Of a stretch of DNA of 48,045 bases, positions 1 through 8,279 are shown piece after piece. The DNA comes from Conexivisphaera sp049976725. Its GTDB lineage: Archaea > Thermoproteota > Nitrososphaeria > Conexivisphaerales > Conexivisphaeraceae. Position 1 is the stretch's first letter; each line of letters starts with the position of its first letter. A model generated the notes under the pieces. The model ran no database searches. It saw only the letters and a list, made by a program, of their open reading frames with translations, and was not told where the DNA came from. The stretch covers positions 1 to 48,045 of the forward strand of contig JBMFHR010000007.1 in the NCBI GenBank assembly GCA_049976725.1. Reading direction: 5' to 3'. The position numbers and the translations under genes were made by a program.

Positions 1-4
1 TCGG

Positions 5-71
5 GCGGGTCCTGGGCTGGCTCCCGGCTACGAGCTCCTCCGCAGCCGCGCGCTGGCCAACGCGGGCCTGG
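5..71 (+). repeat. Imperfect repeat copy A (relic?)
   Basis: It shares an exact 11-mer (gcgggtcctgg) and, further on, an exact 13-mer (aacgcgggcctgg) with 37945-37998 in the same order and orientation. The stretch 41-71 matches 37968-37998 at 26 of 31 positions. Copy A is 13 bases longer between the two blocks. In the same frame both copies encode ALANAGL. It could be the tail of a decayed IS605-type TnpB, but that is only a guess. Confidence 0.4.
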
Positions 72-206
72 GGAGGGCGCCGGCGGAGGGAACACGCCCC
101 CGTGGAGGGGTCCGGCGGGATCTGGCTGGTAGCCTCGCCCGGCGGGGGACGATTGCGCGTGGGCGTGCGGCCCGAAGTCGACGGAGCCCGGGCGACGGAG
201 GTCACG

Positions 207-214
207 TTGATAAA
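207..214 (+). promoter_or_regulatory. TATA box for the HAD gene
   Basis: The sequence ttgataaa is centred 27 nt upstream of the GTG at 238. That is the spacing expected for a leaderless archaeal transcript starting at this codon. Confidence 0.5.
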
Positions 215-237
215 GGGGGACGCCCGCTTCGGGGACT

Positions 238-882
238 GTGGCTCCCAGGGCGAGGAGGAGGCGCGTGCTCTCGGTAGACCTGGACGGCACGGTCATAGAC
301 AGGGAATTCGCGGAGCACTTCTGGATGGAGTTCATGCCTAAGCTTTACGCAGAGTCCAAGGGGGTGCCGCTGGAGGAGGCCAGGCGCACCGTCTACGCGG
401 CCTACGACGAGGTCGGACCCCTCGACCTCAGGTGGTACCTGCCCGAGTACTGGCTGGACAGGTTCGGGATCCGCGCGAACCCCCGCGAGCTTATACTGGA
501 GAACGCCGGCTGGCTCCGCGTCTACCCCGACGCTGCAGAGCTGCTGAGGGGGCTGGACGACGGCTACGTGGTGGTGGCATCCACGAACAGCGCAAAGATA
601 TTCGCGGAGGTCTACCAGGAAGTCCTGGGCCTGAGGTTCAGCGCCGTGCTGTCCTGCGTCTCAGACTTCGGGATGGCGAGGAAGAGCGCGCGGTTCTACA
701 GGATGGTCGCCGAGAGGCTGGGCGTGGAGCCAGGGGACATCCTGCACGTGGGCGACGACCCGGAGAGGGACCTGCTGGAGGCGCTGGAGGCGGGCGTCGA
801 CGCATACCTGGTGGACAGGCGCAGCTGCGGCGGGCGCGAGCGCTGCGTCGAGGACCTGAGGCTCATCAGGGAGCTCCTGTGA
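238..882 (+). CDS. HAD-superfamily hydrolase
   Basis: A 214-residue HAD hydrolase, probably a small-molecule phosphatase in the cytoplasm. Motif I is VDLDGT (Asp14 and Asp16), motif II lies in VVVASTNS, and a conserved Lys precedes the acidic motif IV in HVGDDPERD. An alpha-helical cap lies between motifs I and II. The GTG at 238 fits the TATA box for a leaderless message. A second GTG at 265 has a gaggagg Shine-Dalgarno sequence just upstream and would remove a nine-residue basic leader, so it is a real alternative. The gene converges on the ABC permease at 888. The substrate cannot be read from sequence. Confidence 0.8.
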   Translation: MAPRARRRRVLSVDLDGTVIDREFAEHFWMEFMPKLYAESKGVPLEEARRTVYAAYDEVGPLDLRWYLPEYWLDRFGIRANPRELILENAGWLRVYPDAAELLRGLDDGYVVVASTNSAKIFAEVYQEVLGLRFSAVLSCVSDFGMARKSARFYRMVAERLGVEPGDILHVGDDPERDLLEALEAGVDAYLVDRRSCGGRERCVEDLRLIRELL

Positions 883-887
883 TGGGC

Positions 888-2012
888 TCACCTGGTCACG
901 GCGCGCTGGAACAGTGGGACAGCCAGGGCGAACACGACGACCGTGAAGACCGCGAGCCCGTAGACCTCAGGCGCTATGACCGAGAACGGCGCGTTGAGAA
1001 CCATCTCAGCCCTGAAGGCAGACACGACGTATGTGAGCGGCAGTATATATGAGACCATCCTGAGCCACCATGGCAGCTGGAGGAGCGGGAACAGCGCGCC
1101 GCTCAGGAATATCATGGGGAACTGGATCATCAGCATTATCAGCTGCGCCGACTCCTGGTCGCTCACGAAGCTGGTGAAGAGCATGCCCATGCCCGTGAAG
1201 GCCAGTATGCCCTCGAGGAGCACCAGCACCATGAGGAGCGGGTTCCCGTAGACCCTGACGTTGAAGAGGAAGACGGATATCGCGAACACGATCGCGCTGC
1301 TGACGGCGCCCCTGACTATCTGGGCGAGCCCCTTCCCGAACAGTATCGACAGCCTGGATATGGGCGCCATCAGGAGCCCGTCGAGCGTGCCCAGCTCCCT
1401 CTCCCTGGAGAACGTCATGGCGAGGCCCGAGAGGCCGCCCACGATGGCAGTCATGGCTATCATGCCGGGGGCCAGGAACTCGAAGCTCCCGGTCGCCCCT
1501 GGCACCAGCCCCTGGAAGACGACGTCCAGCGTGGGCCCCGCGGCGGCCCGCGCGTCCATCTCGGAGAAGACCTGCTGTATCTCCCCCCTGACGGCGCTGT
1601 CGAGGGTGGGGTTCAGCTGATCGAGTATGACCTCCACGGTGCCGGTCCCCGACGAGAGCTGCGCCCCCAGGCCCTGGTGGAAGATGACGACCGCGTAGAC
1701 GTTGCCCGTCATGAGCTGGAGCTGCGCCCAGTGGAGGGAGTCCGTCGACTTCACGTCCAGGAGGCCCGACGACTGGGCCAGGTACGTGAACTTCTGGGAC
1801 AGCTTCAGCCCCTGCGGGCTCTGATCCTGCACGACGACCGCGATTGGCACATGGTTTATGGTGCCGCCCGAGGGGAACATGTAGCCGAAGAGGAGCATCA
1901 GTATGACCGGGAACATTATCATCGTGAGGAGCCTGGGCTTCACCCTGTAGAACTCCGTCAGATCCTTCCTCGCTATCAGGAGGGCGTGGCGCACCCCGGA
2001 GGACGCGGGCAT
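888..2012 (-). CDS. ABC-2 type transporter permease
   Basis: A 374-residue integral membrane protein of the ABC-2 family. There is an N-terminal transmembrane segment (LLTMIMFPVILMLLFGYMF), then a large outer domain of about 130 residues, then five further hydrophobic segments, as in DrrB/YhfQ-like exporters. Its ATG overlaps the stop of the ATPase gene by one base (TGATG), so the two are translationally coupled. It forms the channel of the exporter whose ATPase and secreted partner lie directly upstream. The substrate is unknown. Confidence 0.9.
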   Translation of the reverse strand: MPASSGVRHALLIARKDLTEFYRVKPRLLTMIMFPVILMLLFGYMFPSGGTINHVPIAVVVQDQSPQGLKLSQKFTYLAQSSGLLDVKSTDSLHWAQLQLMTGNVYAVVIFHQGLGAQLSSGTGTVEVILDQLNPTLDSAVRGEIQQVFSEMDARAAAGPTLDVVFQGLVPGATGSFEFLAPGMIAMTAIVGGLSGLAMTFSRERELGTLDGLLMAPISRLSILFGKGLAQIVRGAVSSAIVFAISVFLFNVRVYGNPLLMVLVLLEGILAFTGMGMLFTSFVSDQESAQLIMLMIQFPMIFLSGALFPLLQLPWWLRMVSYILPLTYVVSAFRAEMVLNAPFSVIAPEVYGLAVFTVVVFALAVPLFQRAVTR

Positions 2013-2785
2013 CACCTCCACCCCCTCGCGCTTATCCTCCCCGATAGCTCGTCCCTGAGCTCCCTCCCGGTCAGCTTCAGGAAAACGTCCTCCACGCTCG
2101 AGGCGCCGTACTTGGACTTCAGCTGGTCCACCGGTCCCACGTCGAGCACCTGGCCGCGATCCATTATCGCCAGATCCTCGGAGAGCTCCTCCGCCTCGTG
2201 CATGTCGTGGGTCGTGACCACCACCGTGAGCCCCCTGTCCCTGAGCCCCTTGACGTAGTCCCTGACCCAGCGCACGCTCTGGGGGTCCAGGGCGTTGGTC
2301 GGCTCGTCCAGTATTATCACGCTCGGGTCGTGCATCAGCGCCCTGACTATGTTCAGCCTCTGCCTCATACCGCTGGAGAACGTGCCGACCGGCTTGTCGC
2401 GGAAGCCCCACAGCTTAACCTCCTCGAGCAGCTCCCTGATCCTGCGCCTGAGCTCCTCCCCCTCTATCCCGTAGAGCCTGCCGAAGAGCTCCAGGTTCTC
2501 CCGAGCGGTGAGCACGGGGTAGAGGAGCAGTTTCTCCTGCACGACACCTATCGTCCTCCTCACCTCGTTGGGCTCCCTCACGACGTCGTGGCCCTCGACG
2601 AACGCCCTCCCCGCGGTGGGCCTGAGGAGCGTGCAGATCATCCTGAGCAGGGTGCTCTTGCCCGCGCCGTTCGGGCCCAGGAGGCCGAATATCGAGCCCC
2701 TCCTTATCCTCAGGGTGACGCCGTTGACGGCTACGAACCCGTTGAAGACCTTCGTCAGGTTCTCGGTCTCCACGGCGTGGCTCAT
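2012..2785 (-). CDS. ABC transporter ATP-binding protein
   Basis: A 257-residue ATPase. Walker A is GPNGAGKST at about 37-45, the Q-loop is VVQEK, the signature is FSSGMRQRL, Walker B is VIILDEPT and the H-loop is TTHD. The C-terminal tail (KYGASSVEDVFLKLTG) is typical of ABC-2 exporter ATPases of the DrrA/CcmA type. Its ATG lies in an ATGA overlap with the stop of the surface-protein gene, and it is coupled downstream to the permease. It powers the three-gene export system. Confidence 0.93.
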   Translation of the reverse strand: MSHAVETENLTKVFNGFVAVNGVTLRIRRGSIFGLLGPNGAGKSTLLRMICTLLRPTAGRAFVEGHDVVREPNEVRRTIGVVQEKLLLYPVLTARENLELFGRLYGIEGEELRRRIRELLEEVKLWGFRDKPVGTFSSGMRQRLNIVRALMHDPSVIILDEPTNALDPQSVRWVRDYVKGLRDRGLTVVVTTHDMHEAEELSEDLAIMDRGQVLDVGPVDQLKSKYGASSVEDVFLKLTGRELRDELSGRISARGWR

Positions 2786-4380
2786 CTGGACCGCCTCGCC
2801 CTGGCGAGCGCGGCAGCCAGAGCCGACGCGAGCGCAACCGCGATTATCAGGAGCCCTGTCTCGAGCCCCTGGGGTGACGCCGCCCAGGACTCGAGTCCCT
2901 GGAGCAAGCCCTCCCTGACGCTCAGCGTGATCGGTATCTCCTGCGTGAACTGCCTGCCAGGCGCGTTCGACTGGATCCACGTTATCTCCAGTATCGCGGA
3001 GTAGTTGCCGATCGGGGCGCTCGACGAGACGTCGAGGCTGAAGGTGGCGAGGCCCGAGGAGCCCGGGCCCAGGTCGCCGACGTACGTGAACGTGTTGCCG
3101 GACAGGCCGTTCGGGAGTATCAGCTGCGCTGACACGAACTTCGCGCTGGCGTTGCCCGCGTTGGTTATCAGGTAGGATACCTTTACGTTCGACGCCCCCT
3201 GGGAGAGGGGCGGTTCCTGGTAGGGCTCCGCGGTGAAGTTGGCCAGCGGGCTCACGCGGATCGGTACCTCGAACGTGGCCGTCCCGCCCGTGTAGTTCAC
3301 TGTGAGCCGCGCGTAGAGGTCCTCCGGCGAAGAGGCGCTCCTGGGAACGTCGAAGCGGAACGTCAGGGGAACCGGCTGCCCGGGCGGGATAGCCCCCACC
3401 ACCTCCTGCGTCGATCCCGGGTAGGCCGGCTCCAGCGGGGCCGGCAGCGCGAGGGAGGCCGAGGCGTCCCGGGCGGTCGCGTTGCCCACGTTGATCAGGA
3501 CGACCTGCAGGACCACGTCGCTGTCGCCCGGGAACGCCCTGCCCTGCTCTATGCCGTAGCCCTGGACGGACACTGACGGCGCGAGCGCCACCGGCACGTA
3601 GACCACGTAGCGGGCGGACAGTCCGTAGTTGTACGTTATCGAGACGTTCAGGGGGTACTCGCCGGTGGTGGCGTTCGGCGACACGCCGGCCACGAAGGAA
3701 GCGGGCACCTGGGCGCCTGGGGGTATCGTGCCCACGCTCGCCGAGTCTGTCACCAGCATGAGCGGTCCCGAGGCGGCCACGGAGACGCTGACGTTGTAGG
3801 CCGGACCAGTGCCCGAGTTGCCCAGGATCACCGTGATCGTGGAGTACTGCATGCCCGGGTAGGCGGCCGAGGGGGATGACGCTGACCCCCAGTACGTGGC
3901 GTAGGCGACGGGCCTCGCGTAGAGGGTGACGGGCGCCTGCAGCAGCTGGGTGAAGTTGTAGACACGGTTGCCGGTGGGCTCCACCACCGTGTAGTTGACG
4001 AAGACGGACAGGTTGTAGACGCCGTCCGGAGCCGAGGGCGACACGTTGAGGTAGAAGATGGCCGGCACGGTAGCGCCGGGCGGGATCAGCGTGAAGTTGA
4101 CCTCTGTGGGGGCGCCGGGCGACGGCTCCAGCGGGTAGGACGCGTTGAGGGCGATCGATGCGTTCTCGATCGGGTAACGGCCGGCGTTGGACAAGTAGAC
4201 CGTGTAGGGAACGTAGGTGGACCCCGGCTCGACCGCGACCGGGGACGATTGAGATCCCCAGGTCGCGCCGCCCACGACGAGGGGGCCGCTCGACGCGAGC
4301 GCGATGTGCGCGGGAATGAGCGCCCCCAGGGAGAGCGCGGCCAGGAATGCCGCGAGGATTGCTGCTGCGCTGCGCCTCAT
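2782..4380 (-). CDS. Secreted, membrane-anchored NEW3/CARDB-type repeat protein
   Basis: A 532-residue protein with a signal peptide (residues 1-29, ending ALASS). About four repeats of 100-120 residues follow, each with asparagine-rich N-x-S/T sites and phrases such as NAGRYPIENASI and NVGNATARDASA. A C-terminal transmembrane helix ends in a basic tail (ARARRSR). This is the layout of archaeal COG1361 S-layer-like or NEW3/CARDB proteins that accompany ABC-2 exporters. It probably sits outside the membrane as an accessory or substrate-handling subunit. It is first in the operon and overlaps the ATPase by four bases. Confidence 0.85.
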   Translation of the reverse strand: MRRSAAAILAAFLAALSLGALIPAHIALASSGPLVVGGATWGSQSSPVAVEPGSTYVPYTVYLSNAGRYPIENASIALNASYPLEPSPGAPTEVNFTLIPPGATVPAIFYLNVSPSAPDGVYNLSVFVNYTVVEPTGNRVYNFTQLLQAPVTLYARPVAYATYWGSASSPSAAYPGMQYSTITVILGNSGTGPAYNVSVSVAASGPLMLVTDSASVGTIPPGAQVPASFVAGVSPNATTGEYPLNVSITYNYGLSARYVVYVPVALAPSVSVQGYGIEQGRAFPGDSDVVLQVVLINVGNATARDASASLALPAPLEPAYPGSTQEVVGAIPPGQPVPLTFRFDVPRSASSPEDLYARLTVNYTGGTATFEVPIRVSPLANFTAEPYQEPPLSQGASNVKVSYLITNAGNASAKFVSAQLILPNGLSGNTFTYVGDLGPGSSGLATFSLDVSSSAPIGNYSAILEITWIQSNAPGRQFTQEIPITLSVREGLLQGLESWAASPQGLETGLLIIAVALASALAAALARARRSR

Positions 4381-4404
4381 GGCGCACGCCCAGGAGGAAG
4401 TTCA

Positions 4405-4410
4405 CATATA
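4405..4410 (-). promoter_or_regulatory. TATA box for the ABC exporter operon
   Basis: On the minus strand this reads tatatg, centred about 28 nt upstream of the ATG at 4380. No Shine-Dalgarno sequence precedes that ATG, so a leaderless message is likely. Confidence 0.6.
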
Positions 4411-4419
4411 CGCTTTACG

Positions 4420-4441
4420 TCGATTTCGATATCGTTATCGA
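4420..4441. promoter_or_regulatory. 22-bp palindrome upstream of the exporter operon
   Basis: Eighteen of 22 positions are symmetric about the central CGATATCG, with outer arms TCGAT and ATCGA. It lies 10 bp upstream of the TATA box and overlaps the stop codon (4435-4437) of the preceding gene. The position suits an activator or repressor operator. Confidence 0.5.
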
Positions 4442-5416
4442 TTCATGCCTCCCGGCGACCGCGGGGAGACGAGTCCCAGGCTCCTGGCCCTCCTGACGCC
4501 CGCCTCGTAGCCCAGGAATCCCAGCACGGCGACCGTGACTATCACGAGGGCGAAGCCGATGTCTATGGCGTCCAGGTTGGGTATATCGAGGCCCGTCGGT
4601 ATGGACAGCTCCAGCAGCCACGGGAAGGCGATCACGAGCGCGCCGGCGGCGGCGAAGACCGCCCCTCCGTACGTCAGGACGTAGTAAGTTATCGTCTTGC
4701 CGACCAGGGCAACGCCCTCCGTGGTCAGGTGCTTCATGGACGTCAGCCACTTGGCGAACCCGGCGCCCCAGAGGACCTGCATGGTCATCGTGCCGGCCCC
4801 GAAGAGCGCACCGGGCAACCACGCTAGGAGAGGGCCCGGCATCGCGGGGGCAACGACGGTCATCAGCACAAGCGCGTAGGCTCCCACGCCCCACCCAGCC
4901 ACGAGGCCATGAATGAACGCGAGCCTCACGGGGACCGGCTTCGTCAGGTCCTCGACCTCGGAGAACACGGGGTTCACCTCGTGCGCGAACTCCCTCCTCT
5001 GGGCCTCGCTCCCCTTCCTGTGTATCCCCAGCGCCACGCCCAACTTCTCCTCGATGTAGTGCCAGTGGGGATACCCGCCCCTGCCGGCTATGTAGAGGCC
5101 GGCCGCCAGCATCACCGCCCCGACTATCACGTAGACCAGGCCGAACGCGAGCGGGGTCTCGAGCACGGACGCCAGCGCGAAGTACGCCAGCTCGGTCAAT
5201 ACGGCGCGCTGCAGCGTGAACCCCGACGAGAAGACGAGGCCCGCCCTGGCGCCGCCCCTCGTCGAGAATGTTCCCACGGAGTATGAGTAAGGTTATGGGC
5301 CACGTGTGCTCGTCCGGGGTGGCGCCGTGCAGCAGGCCCAGCACGTAGGACAGCAGCAGGAGGCCAGCTATGCCATCCCGCTCAGCCCGAGGAGCTGCGA
5401 CATCACCATGCGGCAT
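4435..5416 (-). CDS. Polytopic membrane protein, metal-transporter-like, with a +1 frameshift
   Basis: The reading frame is broken. From ATG 5416 (in a TGATG overlap with the regulator stop) it reads to HGATPDEHTWPITL. The homologous continuation SYSVGTFSTRGGARAG is in the +1 frame and runs 280 residues to TAA at 4435. The gene is 982 nt, one base too many, and dropping the base near 5287 restores about 326 residues. Histidine and acidic residues in the first helix (HGATPDEH) recall the HX4DH signature of NiCoT/RcnA nickel-cobalt transporters. About six to seven hydrophobic segments follow. Coupling to a DtxR-type regulator supports metal transport. Metal and direction are inferred. It may be a sequencing error, programmed shift or recent inactivation. 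Confidence 0.7.
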
Positions 5417-5838
5417 CACCTCAGATCGGGGATGGGGTATCCGTGGGGGCACGTGGATGGATTGCCCAGCGCGCTCAGTATCCGGGGGGCCATCGCCGGA
5501 CCCACCATGTAATCGAACTGGCTCACGAGCCTGCAGGCCTCATCGGCGCTCAGGCCGCAGCCGCTGAAGAAGACCTCGAGGGCCCGGTGGACGGCCACCA
5601 GCCCCCTGGCGACATCCATGCCGTCCTTGGAGAGCGTTATCAGGCCCCTCCTCCTCTCCACCATGCCCTTCCTCCGCAGCCGGTCGACGAGCTCCAGCGC
5701 GGTGGGTGGCCTGACGCCCATGAGCCTCGACACGTCGACGAGCCTCAGGGGGAAGCCCGACGCGCTTATTTCCCTGTAGATGGCCAGCAGGCAGTCCCTC
5801 TCCTTCTTGGTCATTTCAATTTTAGGTTCGTTCATCAT
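5416..5838 (-). CDS. DtxR/MntR-family metal-dependent regulator
   Basis: A 140-residue transcription factor. A winged helix-turn-helix occupies residues 10-65 (LRLVDVSRLMGVRPPTALEL), and a DtxR-type dimerisation domain follows (HRALEVFFSGCGLSADEA), ending in the family hallmark GNPSTCPHGYPIP. The SH3 domain is absent, as in MntR. Family members usually carry Glu-His in the middle of the second domain (EH.IS). Here the equivalent is FDYM, so one or two metal ligands are replaced. It has its own promoter (cttaataa centred 27 nt upstream of ATG 5838) and is coupled to the membrane gene, which it probably regulates. Confidence 0.85.
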   Translation of the reverse strand: MMNEPKIEMTKKERDCLLAIYREISASGFPLRLVDVSRLMGVRPPTALELVDRLRRKGMVERRRGLITLSKDGMDVARGLVAVHRALEVFFSGCGLSADEACRLVSQFDYMVGPAMAPRILSALGNPSTCPHGYPIPDLR

Positions 5839-5861
5839 TGATTAGGACCATCCAACTTCTG

Positions 5862-5869
5862 TTATTAAG
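5862..5869 (-). promoter_or_regulatory. TATA box for the DtxR-type regulator operon
   Basis: The minus strand reads cttaataa, centred 27 nt upstream of ATG 5838. Two ttagg half-sites (5822-5826 and 5842-5846) in direct orientation flank the start and might be autoregulatory, but this is weak. Confidence 0.5.
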
Positions 5870-5961
5870 CGCTGCGGCAGACCCGAGCCGTCTATCACCT
5901 GATCCCGGGGAGGAGCCGCAGAATCGCCGGCGGAAACCCCGGGACCCGCGGCCGCCGGGAG

Positions 5962-7344
5962 CTAGAGCCCCAGAATGCCGGGCGACATTATGCCCCTGGG
6001 GTCCAGCAGGGACTTCACCTCCCTGAGCACGCGGTAGTACTCGCCCATCCTGGGCATCTGATCGCCCCATACTCCGCCTATGCGGTAGGGGACCGCGCCG
6101 GACTCCAGCGCCATCACCTTGACCTCGTTCCACGCGGCTATCGCCCTGGAGCGTGAGTCCTCGCTCCTGGGGTCGAAGTAAATCGCCAGGACGGATATGA
6201 AGCTCCTGTCGGTGAGGAAGCCGCCGACGCCCATCCTGAGGCCGTACCTTTCCTTCACGTGGCGCGAGAAGGTCTCGAACCTCCTGAGGTAGTCGCCCAG
6301 CTCTCCCAGGGGCACATGCACCAGGAGGGCGGCGCGCATGCCGGCCCTGTAGGCGAAGTCCCTGACCCAGGCGTCCTTCTCGCGCAGGAGCTTCTCGAGC
6401 TCCGCCGGCCCCTGGTACCTGCCCTTGGCGCCCGCCACGCTGTCGAGCCTCCTCATCTCCATATCCGCCAGCTCCTGCGTCGGGGCCGCAACTATGACCC
6501 TCAGCCGGTGATCCCAGGGAGCACTCTCGGGATATAGGATGTCGAGCGTCCACCCGGCGGCCAGGTAGGCGTAGATCGTCGGTATCCTGGCCCTCCTGAT
6601 GCCGTAGAGCGCCTCAGCGGCGTCGCCAAGATCCCCGAATGTGTAGACCGCCATCCCTATCCCGCGCGGGGCCTCCTCTACCTTGAGCGCCAGCTCCACT
6701 ATTATCCCGAGCGTTCCCTCGGAGCCCGCGAAGAGGCCCGTCAGGTCATTGGCCAGCGAGTACCTGTAGAACTGCCTCCTGGCCCAGGGACTGGCCATGG
6801 ATCCCGTCGTGAGGAGCTCGCCGTTCGGCAGCACGACCCTGAGCCCGAGGACCGCGTCCGCCTGGTTGGATATGTTGGGGCCGGTGCCCCACCCGCTCCC
6901 GTGGCTTGAGAAGTTGCCGCCGACGCAGCCGTGCCAGTTCTCGGGCTCCACCAGGAGGCTCAGGCCGCGCCTGGAGAGCTCCCTCTCCAGCTCGAAGAAC
7001 GTTATCCCGGGCTCCACCCTGACGCTCAGGGAGCGCTCGTCCACCTCCACGATGCGGTTCATCCTCCTCATGTCGACGACGACCGCGCCGGGGCGCATCG
7101 GGACTGCGCCCCAGAGGCTGGATCCGCAGCTCCTGACGTAGAGGGGAGTGCCCGTGGAGTTGGCCCACCTGACTATCGCCTGGACCTCCTCCACGCTCCC
7201 GGGCCTCACGGCCGCCAGGGGCACGTGCCCCACGTAGGGGCTCATGTCCCTGGCGTAGCGCCTGAGCTCGACCTCCTCGGACACAACGTTCTCCGGGCCG
7301 ACGATAGAGCCGAGGGCCTCTATCAGGCCCCGCGCCGAGCTCAC
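5962..7344 (-). CDS. FAD-linked oxidase (GlcD / D-lactate dehydrogenase type)
   Basis: A 460-residue flavoenzyme of the vanillyl-alcohol oxidase superfamily. The N-terminal FAD-binding PCMH domain shows PLYVRSCGSSLWGA and the glycine-rich GCVGGNFSSHGSGWGTG, then GSEGTLGIIVEL. The C-terminal cap ends in the characteristic LLDPRGIMSPGIL. The length fits soluble glycolate or D-lactate dehydrogenases, and no Cys-rich Fe-S domain is attached. It is read from a GTG whose GTGA overlaps the stop of the upstream epimerase, so the two form an operon. The substrate, probably a 2-hydroxy acid or sugar acid, cannot be fixed. Confidence 0.85.
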   Translation of the reverse strand: MSSARGLIEALGSIVGPENVVSEEVELRRYARDMSPYVGHVPLAAVRPGSVEEVQAIVRWANSTGTPLYVRSCGSSLWGAVPMRPGAVVVDMRRMNRIVEVDERSLSVRVEPGITFFELERELSRRGLSLLVEPENWHGCVGGNFSSHGSGWGTGPNISNQADAVLGLRVVLPNGELLTTGSMASPWARRQFYRYSLANDLTGLFAGSEGTLGIIVELALKVEEAPRGIGMAVYTFGDLGDAAEALYGIRRARIPTIYAYLAAGWTLDILYPESAPWDHRLRVIVAAPTQELADMEMRRLDSVAGAKGRYQGPAELEKLLREKDAWVRDFAYRAGMRAALLVHVPLGELGDYLRRFETFSRHVKERYGLRMGVGGFLTDRSFISVLAIYFDPRSEDSRSRAIAAWNEVKVMALESGAVPYRIGGVWGDQMPRMGEYYRVLREVKSLLDPRGIMSPGILGL

Positions 7345-8279
7345 CCGACCATCCCTCCGGCGCCGGGCACGATCCTGGCGCCCAACGCCTCCAGGTAATC
7401 CCTCACGCCGTCCCTGACGGTGTACTTGGGCGCGTAGCCCAGCTCGCGCCTTATCCTGCCCGCGTCAACCAGCGCCCTCACGGTCCTCCCGCCCGGCTCC
7501 ACCTCTATCCGCGCGTCCGGGACGAACTCGCCCACGATCCCCGCGAGCTGGCGGAGGCTGAGCGCCTCGTCGCACGTGTTGTAGACGCGGCTCTGGTGGC
7601 GCTCGACCTCAAGCCCGAAGGCCATCACGTTCGCCGACTCCTTCACGTACTGGAGGACCCACACGCTGTCGCCCTGGGGAACCCTGACAGGCCTTCCCGA
7701 TGCCGCGGCCTCAAACAGATCCACCAGCACGTCCATGAAGCCTGAGCGATCCCTTCCGGGGCCGAACACGAGCCCCAGCCTCATGCCCAGGACGTCCAGC
7801 CCGTAGTTGCTGGCGTAGAACTCAGCGGCGAACTCATTGGCTATATAGCTGACGCCGTGTGGGCTCACGGGCTTGGCCGGAGCATCCTCGTTGACCCTCT
7901 CGCTGCAGTAGAGCTCGGGGGGACCCAGCTGGGCGTACGAGCTGGCCCAAACGAGCCTCTCCACGTCCATGATCCTGGCCGCCTCCAGCACATTCAGGAA
8001 TCCGATCATCATCGTCTTCGTCACGTTCATGGGAGTCCAGGGAGGCGACTCGGCGGCCAGGTAGGCTATCCTCCTCACGGAGTTCCGCTTGATCGCTTGC
8101 AGGATGTCGAGCAGCTCGGTCACGGATCCCCTCTCGACTCTGACGCGGGTGGCCGCGTCCCCCAGCCTCGACGTGTTGCCCGAGGGGCTCAGGGTGACTA
8201 CCTGTAGGCCCCTGTTCACCAGCTCTTTCACCAGGTGCGATCCAATGAAGCCAGTCCCCCCTATCACCAAGTACGACAT
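7341..8279 (-). CDS. NAD(P)-dependent epimerase/dehydratase-like protein, catalytic YxxxK altered
   Basis: A 312-residue extended-SDR protein. The N-terminal Rossmann motif is GGTGFIGSH, and the sugar-nucleotide part has GMRLGLVFGPGRDRSGFMDV and YNTCDEALSLRQLAGIV. At the place where these enzymes carry PYGxSK, this protein has PHGVSY, so both the general-base Tyr and the Lys appear replaced. The preceding SSYAQ serines remain. It may therefore bind NAD and a nucleotide sugar without normal epimerase chemistry, or use a different mechanism. It is coupled to the FAD oxidase downstream. A TATA-like ccttaatgg lies about 31 nt upstream of the ATG. Confidence 0.8.
   Translation of the reverse strand: MSYLVIGGTGFIGSHLVKELVNRGLQVVTLSPSGNTSRLGDAATRVRVERGSVTELLDILQAIKRNSVRRIAYLAAESPPWTPMNVTKTMMIGFLNVLEAARIMDVERLVWASSYAQLGPPELYCSERVNEDAPAKPVSPHGVSYIANEFAAEFYASNYGLDVLGMRLGLVFGPGRDRSGFMDVLVDLFEAAASGRPVRVPQGDSVWVLQYVKESANVMAFGLEVERHQSRVYNTCDEALSLRQLAGIVGEFVPDARIEVEPGGRTVRALVDAGRIRRELGYAPKYTVRDGVRDYLEALGARIVPGAGGMVG

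Larger units (their letters stand above)
1..237. other. Window-edge region, no convincing gene
   Basis: I see no complete gene here. One plus-strand frame reads ELLRSRALANAGLGRAPAEG at roughly 32-91, which looks protein-like but soon becomes arginine-rich and unconvincing. Bases 5-71 resemble 37945-37998 (see the repeat entries), so this may be a decayed element. The last 30 bases hold the promoter of the HAD gene. Confidence 0.4.

Noticed and set aside
102..341. Short plus-strand frame starting at 102
   Set aside because: Composition is low-complexity Gly/Arg, it overlaps the HAD gene in another frame, and no promoter or family motif supports it.
2012..4405. A long minus-strand frame (about 800 codons) spanning the surface protein and ATPase genes
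   Set aside because: Only its C-terminal third is the real ATPase. The rest is an Arg/Gly/Pro-rich shadow of the NEW3-type gene in another frame, as expected in GC-rich DNA.
5822..5846. DtxR-type operator at the regulator's own start
   Set aside because: Two ttagg half-sites are present but in direct, not inverted, orientation and within the coding start, so symmetry expected of a dimer site is lacking.
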